Shown here one piece after another: positions 8,053 to 16,926 of a DNA stretch of 56,471 bases (the stretch's first letter is position 1; every line of letters starts with the position of its first letter). The notes under the pieces are model-generated. The model saw nothing but the letters and a program-made list of their open reading frames with translations. It did no database searches and was not told the DNA's origin. The stretch is from assembly GCA_021734505.1 (NCBI GenBank), contig JAIPIT010000003.1:1-56471 (forward strand). Reading direction: 5' to 3'. The translations under genes and the position numbers were made by a program. This stretch comes from Fidelibacterota bacterium. Lineage in GTDB: Bacteria; Fidelibacterota; Fidelibacteria; Fidelibacterales; Fidelibacteraceae.

Positions 8053-10356
8053 ATGAAAAATAAATACTTTCTGCTAATCATTATTTTCGTCCTTGCCTTC
8101 TCTTCCTTCTCAAAAAAGGAAGAAATCAGCTATATGGGGTCCCGTTCTTGCATAGATTGTCATGAGCGTTTCTACGATCTTTGGGAATCATCCTATCACG
8201 GACGAGCCATGATGGATTTTTCGGAGGATTTTTCAAAAGATCATTTATCCGATTGCGAAAATTTCATATCTGTCGGCAGTGATGCATTTCAATTTAAGCT
8301 CAAGGGTAAAAAAGGCTTCATGGTCCAGCGTTCAACGATGAGATCTTACCCGATACGCCATGTTCTTGGTGGGAAGTATGTATATTATTTTTTAACACCT
8401 TTGGAAAAAGGCAAACTTCAGACGCTTCCACTGGGTTATGATGTCAAAAAGAAGCAATGGTTCGACATTACCGCATCAAGTATTCGTTTTCATCAGGATA
8501 TGCCGGATGAAGCCTTACCATGGACCGATCGGCGATATACCTTCAATACAGCTTGCTTCTCTTGTCATGTAAGTCAATTAAGCACCGACTATGATATTAC
8601 AAGCGACACTTATCATACAACCTGGATGGAGCCGGGGATAAATTGCGAAACTTGTCACGGTCCGGCGGAAGAGCACAATCGTATTTTTACGAACGCACAA
8701 AAAAACGGGACCACTCCCGATTCAATTTACCTCAAGACCTATACGCAATCACGTGGTTTTTCCCCGGAGATCGTTAATGCGACTTGTGCTTATTGTCATG
8801 CTAAATCAATTTCACTTACAGCAGAATATATCGTCGGCGAGGATTTTTTTCAGCATTATGATCTTGTCGGCCCCGAGCACCCCGATTTTTACCCCGACGG
8901 TCGTGATCTTGGAGAGAATTACACCTATTCAAGTTGGTTGATGTCACCATGTGTCCGCAACAGCGATATGGACTGTTTGCACTGTCATACCTCAAGTGGA
9001 AGATATAAACAAAAAGATGATCCCAATACTTCATGTTTGCCCTGTCATGCCGATCGGGTAGCGCATGCGACAGACCATACCAAGCATCAACCCACCTCTT
9101 CCGGAAATGTATGTATCAACTGTCACATGCCAAAAACCACCTTTGCCCGCATGACAAGGTCAGATCACTCCATGCGGCCGCCCGTACCTGCCGCCACGCG
9201 CGCATACGGCTCTCCTAACGCCTGTAATGACTGTCATACGACCAAGAGTCCGGAATGGGCGGAATCATTCATTCTAGAGCATTTTTCGGGTAAATTCCAA
9301 AAAGAGACTTTGATGTGGGCCGATTATCTGGATCAACTCAGGAGAGGTGAAACGGATAATTTGAATAACATCCTTCCAGATATGATCCGTCCCATTGACG
9401 AGGTCACACTTTCTGCCCTTATTAGAAGTCTTCACAATGTTCATGATGAGCGGATCATTACCCTGATGTATTTCTTTATGGGTCATGACTCTCCCCTTGT
9501 CCGGGCATCAGCCGCCACGATCATGGGTGATTATGATGCAAGTATTGCTTTGGATGCTTTATTCAATGCGACAAATGATCCTGTCAGACTGGTCCGTATC
9601 AGAGCAGCGGCGGAACTTCTTGAAATTCCGGTAAATGAGATCCCGGAAGTTTATCACAGGAGTGTTCTTTCTGCAATTGATGAATACAAAAATAGTCTTA
9701 CCGCTTATCCCGATCAGGAAATATCACAATTCAATCTCGGACATTTTCACGAAATGCAGGAAAACTATGAAGCGGCTGCAAGAGATTATCGCAGAGCACT
9801 TGCATTGCGTCCGGAATTTATGGAAGCATCGGTTAATCTTGGCATGTTATATTATCAAAGCGGACAATTGGATTCTGCAAAATTCTATCTGACAAAAGCG
9901 GCTCAACAAACGCCCGGACATGCCGGTGCCGGTCTGAACCTTGGCCTGCTCTATGCGGAACTGGGAGAATTCGATAAAGCGATCGTCGCTCTCTCGGCTT
10001 CCTTTGATCTACAGAAAACGGCTGTAGCAGCCAATAATCTTGCGATCCTCTTTTCAAAGTCCTCCCCTCTTAAAGCACTTGAATATGCTAAAGAGGCCTA
10101 TCTTATTGAAACAAATGATCCAAAATATGTTTACAACTATGCGTTTTATCTAATGGACAATGCTAAAAGCGACGAAGCCGCAGGCATTCTTGAAAAAGCC
10201 ATTCGAGATAATGTCGTATCATTCGATATTTATTATTTATTGGGATCGCTTTATAAAAACTCGGGTAAAGAAGATGCGTATCGGGGATTAATGAAAAAAG
10301 CCAATAAAGATAAGAGCTTATCGGAAAACGAAAGATCATATTTTAAACTCAATTGA
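8053..10356 (+). CDS. octaheme c-type cytochrome fused to TPR domain
   Basis: Exported multiheme electron-transfer protein or oxidoreductase. The signal peptide covers about 1-20. Eight CxxCH heme motifs: CIDCH (33-37), CFSCH, CETCH, CAYCH, CLHCH, CLPCH, CINCH and CNDCH, all in the first 400 residues, with extra conserved His (SSYHGR, DHTKHQPT, RSDHSMRPP) as likely distal ligands. A helical, HEAT-like stretch (about 420-530) follows, then several TPRs (from about 550: YPDQEISQFNLGHF, ALRPEFMEASVNLGMLYYQ, GHAGAGLNLGLLYAELGEF). The layout matches 'multiheme cytochrome-TPR' proteins of anaerobic or microaerophilic bacteria. The substrate is unknown. No partner quinol dehydrogenase is adjacent. 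Confidence 0.9.
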   Translation: MKNKYFLLIIIFVLAFSSFSKKEEISYMGSRSCIDCHERFYDLWESSYHGRAMMDFSEDFSKDHLSDCENFISVGSDAFQFKLKGKKGFMVQRSTMRSYPIRHVLGGKYVYYFLTPLEKGKLQTLPLGYDVKKKQWFDITASSIRFHQDMPDEALPWTDRRYTFNTACFSCHVSQLSTDYDITSDTYHTTWMEPGINCETCHGPAEEHNRIFTNAQKNGTTPDSIYLKTYTQSRGFSPEIVNATCAYCHAKSISLTAEYIVGEDFFQHYDLVGPEHPDFYPDGRDLGENYTYSSWLMSPCVRNSDMDCLHCHTSSGRYKQKDDPNTSCLPCHADRVAHATDHTKHQPTSSGNVCINCHMPKTTFARMTRSDHSMRPPVPAATRAYGSPNACNDCHTTKSPEWAESFILEHFSGKFQKETLMWADYLDQLRRGETDNLNNILPDMIRPIDEVTLSALIRSLHNVHDERIITLMYFFMGHDSPLVRASAATIMGDYDASIALDALFNATNDPVRLVRIRAAAELLEIPVNEIPEVYHRSVLSAIDEYKNSLTAYPDQEISQFNLGHFHEMQENYEAAARDYRRALALRPEFMEASVNLGMLYYQSGQLDSAKFYLTKAAQQTPGHAGAGLNLGLLYAELGEFDKAIVALSASFDLQKTAVAANNLAILFSKSSPLKALEYAKEAYLIETNDPKYVYNYAFYLMDNAKSDEAAGILEKAIRDNVVSFDIYYLLGSLYKNSGKEDAYRGLMKKANKDKSLSENERSYFKLN

Positions 10357-10458
10357 CAATTGACCTGCCTGCGTCCCTAAGGATTGGAACTACGGCATGG
10401 CAAGCAAAGAACAATTGAATGATCAATGTTAAATTGACAATGAATATGAGATGTGAAT

Positions 10459-10630
10459 AGACCCCGACGGGGTCTGACAATTATATAACGAAATCACTCC
10501 CACAAAAAAACAACCCGGTCTGCCGCCCGTAGCTCCGATACTAAATATTTTGCGCATAAAAGAAAGAGACGCGATGCATCGCGTCTCTACATATTTCGTC
10601 TCACATCTTACGTCTTACGTTTAACGTGAC
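10459..10630. repeat. two palindromes and a heptamer array at a gene end
   Basis: agacccc-gac-ggggtct (10459-10475); the 24-bp AGAGACGCGATG/CATCGCGTCTCT (10565-10588) followed by ctac; then six in-register heptamers (acatatt, tcgtctc, acatctt, acgtctt, acgttta, acgtgac; 10589-10630). The last two heptamers contain the stop codon and final two codons of the minus-strand amidase gene. Confidence 0.8.
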
Positions 10631-13600
10631 AATTTATCATTTATATATTCATTCACCGTTTCGGCTATCTTTTCCGCCATTAAAGTGCGAAACGCGGGAT
10701 CGGCAAGTTTGTTTTCATCTTCGGCATGGCTCATGAAAGCTTGTTCGACAAGGAATGAAGGACGCTGTGTCATGCGGCACATCATGTAGTTGAAAGAACC
10801 GACGGTTCCAAATTCAGCCAGATCAAGTTCCCGCAGTTTATCATATCCCAACTCAGCATAATCACGCCAAAATGGATTATGGTAATAAGTACTTGTTCCT
10901 GAAACACGCAGATATCCGCCATTGGCTGCATTTGCATGGATCGAAACAAAAATATCCGCATCCAGTGAATCGACCAGAAGCCAGCGTTCACGAAGATGCG
11001 GCGCCGTATCTTCCGGCCTGATCTCAACGACATCATAGCCCATTTCTCTTAGCATATCTCTGACCTTTTCAGCCGTATCGCGATTTACTTCTTTTTCTTT
11101 AAGTCCCGATAGTCCGACAGCTCCCCAATTCGTTTCACCACCGTGGCCGGCTTCAATTGCAATACGCAATTCATTGCGTTGTGGAGGATATTTTACGCTA
11201 AATGAGAGATATTTATCATTTTGTTTGAGATCATAACCCCAAATATTATTGTCCTTTAAATGTACATAAATATCATAGGTCTCAGCATCGCGCTGTTCCC
11301 ATGAAATGTGATCAATAACCTGCAAACCTTCACGATGAGTGATCCATGTTGAATTTGAATGTACGCCATAAAGTGTAATACGAATACGATCCTGCTCAGG
11401 TTGAGGCAAAACTGAATAAGGCACCGGTTCCGACCATGGAATGGTCAGCAGATCCTGAACAGTATCCGGTTTGACATTCAAATTATAAATATTGAATTCT
11501 GCCTTGGGAGTACCGGCAGGCAAAACTTTAACTTCGTTTTCAGGAATATATCCTATATTCGTTTTGCTCAATTGTACTCGGTAATCCTTTCCAAATTTTC
11601 CTGTCGTTTTAAAACGTACGCCTTTGGGATACTCATAAATATAGGGTCCGCCCAATCTGACGTCTCCGAGCGAGTAACTCACTTGAGTAAAATCAACATC
11701 ACTTTCAATGACCGGGAATCTATATTCATCTTGAATGATCAATGTCAGAGGCAAATTATATGAATAGTTTTCCCCTCTGATATCTCTTGCCGCAACCTGG
11801 AGGTAAACGATACTGTTGTTTGCAAACATTTTACAGGGAACCTCGCCGACGTAGCGTTTCCCATTATAATACAAAGGCAATGGAGATCCATTGGCATAAA
11901 GAAGAATTGTATCCATGTCATCAACCAGCAAAGAAGTAAAAGAAACACGCAATACATCATCCGGAGGTAACAGCACCGTATCCTGAGGACTGACGGAACT
12001 CATCACAACGGCATGTTTTGTCGTGGTATCGGGCATATTTCCAAAATAGATATCTTCATAAAAAATGCTTTCACCTCGGGTTGATACGCTTCCTCTGACC
12101 CTTGTTCTATGACCAAGGGGATTAAAAGCGATCTCTTTAAAGAAAATATGCGTATTGCTATAAGCTTCTATCGATTCACCGTTTATTCGTGTGTCGCCAA
12201 CACTTGCCCGGAAAAGAAAAGAAAAACTTGAATCGGAAGTTATGAACTCCGGCGCTTTTCGTAATTCAATATAATTTACCGGTCGTTCCACTTGATCTTT
12301 AGATTTTACATTATACCGGTATGGAACCACCCATTCTCGTGTTTGAAATTTCATTTTTTCCTGCATGCTTTGCAGTTTCATATACCGGGGCATTTCCTCT
12401 GTAATAATTGAAAGTTTATCGTATTGATCAATAAAATGAAATCTTGCATCATGTTCCGTGTAAATGATATCATAAGGTACATTTCTGCTTGAAAGATCCA
12501 GTTCGATAGCTTTGCTCCCTTTATGCGTTCGAGCCATAAAGGGAAGATCTGCACTTTCTGTAAATAGGGATTTTCCCATAAGAGCATCCTCTGCAGAATA
12601 GATAACCAGACCCTTTACGCCAAGTTTTTTTACATAATCCATCTCTTTTTTAATATCACTGTCGCGATAGGTATCTTCATCTCCCCGAAGTGAAGGAATA
12701 ATGTAATCCCCTAATTCAGATGCTTGATAATACATATCGAATAGCGAATTAAAAGATTTACTTTTTACATGAATTTGCGGCATTAGAAAGTCGATCAGCC
12801 CTTTTTCCAGCCAGGCGATCCCATCCTGAAAGTAGTAGGTGTCAGCAGCATTCATGGATTTAAAACTTTTAGATTCATGCACTAATGCCTGAGATTCAGC
12901 AGATATACTTAGATATGGTTTTAGCAATTTAATTTCAGTTACTATAGCTTCCAGGCATGATGTTAATATATTTTGCGCATAAGAATTCAGTTCAAGATGT
13001 GAAAATGCTTTAATAGCCTCATACTGGCGTATAAATACCTGAGTATCAACTATCTTATTATTGGGATAATACAGATGTGTCAAATGAATACCATCAAGCA
13101 TATAATTGCTTACCAGTTCATTGATCTGCATTTTTAAATATGATACCACTTGAGGATTTGATGGATCTAAATAATAGTTGGCATTTTCTGATATCGGTGA
13201 AAAGGAATCATCTGCCATGATCCATATTTTTCCATTTTGCATATACAGATGATCTATCGATTCCGGGCGATTAACCAGACTATAGGCACTCAATACATCA
13301 AATTGCGCATAAAGATGTAATCCGTGACGATGAGCTTCATCCAAAGCATATTGCAAAGGATCAAAACCCGGATCAATTTCATTGAAAAGAGTGCTCCAGG
13401 AACCATTCTTAGTGGGATAGAAACTCTCTCCCGCCTCACGGACCTGAAAAAATATGGCATTGTAGTTCTGTTCTTTAGCATTCAGCATGATCTTACTGAT
13501 AGCTTCCTGTTGAGCTTCCGTTCCTTGGGTGTATGCCCAATCCGCGCCAAGAACCACCAAACCCTGTAATGTCGAAACTGCAAATAAGGGAACAGCAAAA

Positions 13601-13671
13601 AAGACCAAGATCATAAGAAATAATCCAAATCTTCGTCCATAATGTTTACCGAAGCTAATATCCTTTGTCAT
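10621..13671 (-). CDS. GHL10 glycosidase-like domain fused to N-acetylmuramoyl-L-alanine amidase
   Basis: Large exported cell-wall enzyme of 1016 aa. Signal/anchor segment at about 15-33 (FGLFLMILVFFAVPLFA). Residues about 35-340 resemble the glycosyl-hydrolase-like GHL10 fold (NAIFFQVREAGESFYPT, DPLQYALDEAHRHGLHLYAQF). The middle is beta-rich with no recognised domain. The C-terminal about 170 residues are an Amidase_3 domain with IEAGHGG (Zn His), a Glu in LVEQAFMSH and SIHANA (Zn His). That domain cleaves the amide between MurNAc and the stem peptide. I start at the ATG at 13671 (GGAG upstream, then the signal sequence). The open frame continues to 13833 only by reading backwards through the tRNA-Pro gene. 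Confidence 0.87.
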   Translation of the reverse strand: MTKDISFGKHYGRRFGLFLMILVFFAVPLFAVSTLQGLVVLGADWAYTQGTEAQQEAISKIMLNAKEQNYNAIFFQVREAGESFYPTKNGSWSTLFNEIDPGFDPLQYALDEAHRHGLHLYAQFDVLSAYSLVNRPESIDHLYMQNGKIWIMADDSFSPISENANYYLDPSNPQVVSYLKMQINELVSNYMLDGIHLTHLYYPNNKIVDTQVFIRQYEAIKAFSHLELNSYAQNILTSCLEAIVTEIKLLKPYLSISAESQALVHESKSFKSMNAADTYYFQDGIAWLEKGLIDFLMPQIHVKSKSFNSLFDMYYQASELGDYIIPSLRGDEDTYRDSDIKKEMDYVKKLGVKGLVIYSAEDALMGKSLFTESADLPFMARTHKGSKAIELDLSSRNVPYDIIYTEHDARFHFIDQYDKLSIITEEMPRYMKLQSMQEKMKFQTREWVVPYRYNVKSKDQVERPVNYIELRKAPEFITSDSSFSFLFRASVGDTRINGESIEAYSNTHIFFKEIAFNPLGHRTRVRGSVSTRGESIFYEDIYFGNMPDTTTKHAVVMSSVSPQDTVLLPPDDVLRVSFTSLLVDDMDTILLYANGSPLPLYYNGKRYVGEVPCKMFANNSIVYLQVAARDIRGENYSYNLPLTLIIQDEYRFPVIESDVDFTQVSYSLGDVRLGGPYIYEYPKGVRFKTTGKFGKDYRVQLSKTNIGYIPENEVKVLPAGTPKAEFNIYNLNVKPDTVQDLLTIPWSEPVPYSVLPQPEQDRIRITLYGVHSNSTWITHREGLQVIDHISWEQRDAETYDIYVHLKDNNIWGYDLKQNDKYLSFSVKYPPQRNELRIAIEAGHGGETNWGAVGLSGLKEKEVNRDTAEKVRDMLREMGYDVVEIRPEDTAPHLRERWLLVDSLDADIFVSIHANAANGGYLRVSGTSTYYHNPFWRDYAELGYDKLRELDLAEFGTVGSFNYMMCRMTQRPSFLVEQAFMSHAEDENKLADPAFRTLMAEKIAETVNEYINDKLSR

Positions 13672-13729
13672 TGTATCTCCAGGCTTATTATTTTTAATAT
13701 AAAAAATATAATTAATCAAACATAAAAAT

Positions 13730-13760
13730 AAAACAGGAGAATGCGATATTCTCCTGTTTT
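13730..13760 (-). terminator. terminator of tRNA-Pro
   Basis: Stem aaaacaggagaat/attctcctgtttt with a 5-nt loop, directly downstream of the tRNA on the minus strand and followed by TTTATTTTTA. It isolates the tRNA from the amidase gene. Confidence 0.8.
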
Positions 13761-13765
13761 TACTG

Positions 13766-13839
13766 TCGGAGCGACAGGATTTGAACCTGCGACCCCTTGA
13801 ACCCCATTCAAGTGCGCTACCGGGCTGCGCCACGCTCCG
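13766..13839 (-). tRNA. tRNA-Pro (anticodon GGG)
   Basis: Cloverleaf read on the minus strand: acceptor stem CGGAGCG/CGCTCCG with discriminator A, D-arm GCGC-AGCCCGGTA-GCGC, anticodon arm CTTGA-ATGGGGT-TCAAG (anticodon GGG) and T-arm GCAGG-TTCAAAT-CCTGT. CCA is not encoded; 74 nt. Confidence 0.97.
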
Positions 13840-13851
13840 AAAAAGCTGCTT

Positions 13852-13880
13852 AATTTAATTTATTTAAGGTGCTTCTGCAA
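13852..13880 (-). promoter_or_regulatory. promoter of tRNA-Pro
   Basis: On the minus strand TTGCAG, 17-bp spacer, TAAATT. The predicted start is about six bases before the mature 5' end of the tRNA. Confidence 0.6.
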
Positions 13881-13962
13881 TGATTTATATAATATTATTT
13901 AAATAGAAGCTCCATAAAATCAAATCATATTATATCCTGATATTTATGGATTATCGATAAAA

Positions 13963-14050
13963 GGAACAGGCATCAGTCTGCTCCGCCAGCCGACGGATTC
14001 GCCCGACAATTGCCAGTTCCCTACATCTTTCGTATCACGTCTTAAGCCTG
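13963..14050. repeat. long GGAACAGG...TTCCCTAC palindrome and heptamers
   Basis: Outer arms ggaac-aggca / tgcc-agttcc (13963-14022) enclose a 40-nt core with the internal stem tccgccagccg/cggattcgccc. The core is almost identical to that at 52485-52543. The ctac tail runs into in-register heptamers acatctt, tcgtatc, acgtctt (14023-14043). Confidence 0.75.
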
Positions 14051-14103
14051 CCCTCGGTAGCCTTCTTGACCTTCGAAGCATTAGCGAAGAAAAGGGTCTC
14101 ACA

Positions 14104-14826
14104 TTATTCATTCAAAATATCAATGATATCCCGAATATTGCCGGATATCTTCTTTAATAATTCTTTAAGCTCCGGATCGCTTTTAGGTGCTTCCGTTATT
14201 GTTTTCATAGGTTCTGGCACAGGCTCAGGCTCGGGTTCAACTTGTTCAATTTCTTCGGTAACACCCGGTTCTTCAAATAAGCGAAGAGTTTCGATCCCGG
14301 CTTGCCTGTTCTCTTCAGGAACAGTTTCTTCTTCAATATACTCTTCATCCCCGGGCTCATCCAGAGGATAAATAAAGGTTCCTTCACTGGGTCTTACGAT
14401 CTCAATTTTCGCTTCGGGTTCAGAGCTTTCTTCTTGTATGGTTTCGTTTTCGGGTTCAGCATTTGTCTCTTCAATGACAGGTTCAGGTTCTATAGCTTCT
14501 TTTCCGGCTTCTTTAACCGGAGAAGGATGAGCAGCTTTTTGATTCAGTTCCTGCAGTTTCCGTTTATATAAACCTTCAGCTTTCAAATCCATGATCATCT
14601 CATTAGCCTCATGAATTGAAAGATGTTTTTCATGAACATAATGATGGATCAATCGCAGGACCGCAATATCATCTTTTTTGTAAATTCGATTTCCTGCCCT
14701 GTTTTTTTGGGGTTTTAATTCTTTGAATTCAGATTCCCAATACCTGATCACCGATTGCTTTATATCAAGCATTTCACTGATCTCACTGATAGAGTAATAT
14801 AACTTCTTGATACCCATGTACTTCAT
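14104..14826 (-). CDS. MerR-family transcriptional regulator with acidic tail
   Basis: DNA-binding protein of 240 aa. Residues about 8-78 form a MerR-type winged helix (YYSISEISEMLDIKQSVIRYWESEF, then the RIYKKDDIAVLRLIHHYV wing). No metal-binding cysteines follow. Residues about 100-215 are a Glu/Pro-rich, probably disordered tail (EPEPEPVPEP). The C-terminus (LKELLKKISGNIRDIIDILNE) is an amphipathic helix. This MerR-helix plus acidic-tail layout is common in FCB genomes and its target is unknown. The first ATG has AGAGGTG upstream. It is co-directional with the operon upstream (higher coordinates), 89 bp after the deacetylase gene. Confidence 0.85.
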   Translation of the reverse strand: MKYMGIKKLYYSISEISEMLDIKQSVIRYWESEFKELKPQKNRAGNRIYKKDDIAVLRLIHHYVHEKHLSIHEANEMIMDLKAEGLYKRKLQELNQKAAHPSPVKEAGKEAIEPEPVIEETNAEPENETIQEESSEPEAKIEIVRPSEGTFIYPLDEPGDEEYIEEETVPEENRQAGIETLRLFEEPGVTEEIEQVEPEPEPVPEPMKTITEAPKSDPELKELLKKISGNIRDIIDILNE

Positions 14827-14915
14827 TATAACACCTCTGATAAAATATCTACTTAAAGATACACCTATAAGTGTCTAATAATCAAGCCTATTATAAACTT
14901 TTTATGAATAACTTA

Positions 14916-15683
14916 TTAAGATTTGATAATACGTTGTTTTAGTCGTGAAAGTAGAGAAAATGAATGGAATATACCTTCTTTTATTCCCTCAAAAAAGAGG
15001 TCTAAAGGGCAACTGCGAATTTTACGTAAAACACTGAATCGACTATCAACAACACGATAAACCGCAGAGCGCGATATAACACCATATCGTGACGGTTCAG
15101 TGAACCCGACAAGATTTTTATAAGCACTTGCTTTTGCTGCTGCAACCACTCCGGCATTATAAACACCGAATGGGAAACAAAAGGTTTCGACTTCATCACC
15201 GATCATAGATGTAAGGACTTCTTTGGAATGTTTCAATTCTCGCATTAGCGAATCGGGATGCATGCCTGTCATTGCTCTGTGATTCTCACCATGAGAAGCT
15301 ATCTCCCACCCCGCTGTGTGTAATATTTTGAGTTGTTCGGCATCCATATGCCTTGAAAATATATTTCCGGGTGTAAAGTCCCATGTATTGTTCTTACCGA
15401 GATAATTTGTTAAAACAAACACAGTTGCAGTAAAACCCAGTTCCTTAAGTAGAGGAAAAGCGTTTTTATATACGCTCTCATAAGCATCATCAAAGGTCAG
15501 TACAAAGTAATTGTCTTTTGGATCTGCAAGATATTCCCGAAGACTTTTGCCTACATAGCCCTTCTTTTCAAGATAGCGCATCTGTCGTTCAAAAGTATGA
15601 GGATAAAGCATGGTAAAAGAAATTTCCCATTGCTTAGTTACTTTATGATATGCCAATACGGGGTATTTAAGCTTTTTTTCCAT
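14916..15683 (-). CDS. polysaccharide deacetylase family protein (NodB fold)
   Basis: 255 aa. It has the family's AYHKVT start, the metal-binding Asp-Asp in LTFDDAYES (TFDD 63-66), HGENH (HxxxH metal ligands) and FCFPFGVYN. The fold removes N-acetyl groups from cell-wall or surface glycans. No signal peptide is visible, so the location and substrate are uncertain. The start codon lies inside the end of the M16 peptidase gene (17-bp overlap), which indicates translational coupling at the tail of the rimP-pnp operon. Confidence 0.87.
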   Translation of the reverse strand: MEKKLKYPVLAYHKVTKQWEISFTMLYPHTFERQMRYLEKKGYVGKSLREYLADPKDNYFVLTFDDAYESVYKNAFPLLKELGFTATVFVLTNYLGKNNTWDFTPGNIFSRHMDAEQLKILHTAGWEIASHGENHRAMTGMHPDSLMRELKHSKEVLTSMIGDEVETFCFPFGVYNAGVVAAAKASAYKNLVGFTEPSRYGVISRSAVYRVVDSRFSVLRKIRSCPLDLFFEGIKEGIFHSFSLLSRLKQRIIKS

Positions 15684-16911
15684 TTGGTTTCAGTAGTAAG
15701 GTATGAAATAGTGATTCATCAAATAGTTCTTGAGATATATCCTGTATATCTATAGGTCTTATCGCTTCAATCTTTTTCAGTGATTCATCAATACTGACGA
15801 TCTTATTGTAGCGCACATGTTGTTGTATCATGCGTTCCATTTGGTTGGGCATGCTTTCAAGTCCCATGACCAGTGAGCCTTTGCTTTGCGCTTTGACTTT
15901 ATCCAGTTCGAGTTCACTGATACCATCGTTTTTCAATTTCATAAATTCTTTCCAGATCAATTCCTTCAGCGTATCGACGTGTTTCAGGTCTGTCGCAATA
16001 TAAACACCAAACAGGCCAGTCGTTTTAAAAGCATCGATAAAGGAATAAATGGTATAAGCAAAGCCGTATTTTTCACGGATATTGTGAAAAAGGCGGGATG
16101 TCATGCCTGCGCTCAGAATTGAGTTCAGGACGGCATATGTAACCCGACGTTTATCGTTATATCCCATTGCGCGACGTCCGATCAAGAGGTGAGATTGAGC
16201 GATATCTCTTGTAAGAACTCTGTCTTTTTCAACAGGATCAAAAAGCGGATATTCCTCACGTGCGTGAGTGATGGTCCTATAATCCCCCATCATTGATTCT
16301 ACTTTTTTGACAACTTTATTGTGATTCAGAGCACCCACCGCCACAACGGTTATACGGTAAGAAGTATATTCCTTATTAACAAAATCCCGTATGGAATCTA
16401 TTGATAAGGATGTGACCGTTTCCTCGGTTCCCATAATGGGATAACCATAGGGATGTTTGGGGAACATTTGTTCCATAAAGGAATCGTTTGCGATATCCTG
16501 GGGTGTGTCCAGGGAATCACGGATCTCTTCAACGATTACTGACTTTTCACGCTCTATCTCATCTATTGGATAGGTAGAGTTACGAACGATATCACACAGC
16601 ACTTCTAAGGTCTTTTCCAACTCAGTATCCAATACCCGGGCGTAATAAGCGGTCATTTCCCGACTGGTATAAGCATTGACATGTCCCCCGCGAGATTCAA
16701 TATCTTCAACGATATCGTAAGCTGATCGTGTTTCAGTTCTTTTAAAGGACATATGTTCAATAAAATGCGCAATACCGTTATTTTGCGGGTTCTCATCGCA
16801 AGAACCTGCTTGAATGAAAACACCAACCGCAACCGATCGAACTGAATCAACCGATTGGGTCAGCGTTGTTATTCCATTATTTAAAACGGTTTTATGATAT
16901 GGTAATTGCAT
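15667..16911 (-). CDS. M16 family zinc peptidase (insulinase/processing-peptidase type)
   Basis: 414 aa. Inverted zinc motif HFIEH at 49-53, with the third ligand Glu in the VIVEEI segment about 75 residues later. The second half holds the inactive-type M16 domain. Typical length for the single-unit bacterial processing-peptidase-like proteins that follow pnp in many genomes. Cytosolic, no signal peptide. It starts 15 bp after pnp, so it is part of the same operon. Confidence 0.93.
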   Translation of the reverse strand: MQLPYHKTVLNNGITTLTQSVDSVRSVAVGVFIQAGSCDENPQNNGIAHFIEHMSFKRTETRSAYDIVEDIESRGGHVNAYTSREMTAYYARVLDTELEKTLEVLCDIVRNSTYPIDEIEREKSVIVEEIRDSLDTPQDIANDSFMEQMFPKHPYGYPIMGTEETVTSLSIDSIRDFVNKEYTSYRITVVAVGALNHNKVVKKVESMMGDYRTITHAREEYPLFDPVEKDRVLTRDIAQSHLLIGRRAMGYNDKRRVTYAVLNSILSAGMTSRLFHNIREKYGFAYTIYSFIDAFKTTGLFGVYIATDLKHVDTLKELIWKEFMKLKNDGISELELDKVKAQSKGSLVMGLESMPNQMERMIQQHVRYNKIVSIDESLKKIEAIRPIDIQDISQELFDESLFHTLLLKPNGKKA

Positions 16912-16926
16912 TAATTCCGTATAAGA

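Noticed and set aside
13672-13833. 54-codon N-terminal extension of the amidase ORF beginning MAQPGSALEWG
   Set aside because: It is the translation of the tRNA-Pro gene and its terminator read in the same direction; the true start at 13671 has a ribosome site and signal peptide.
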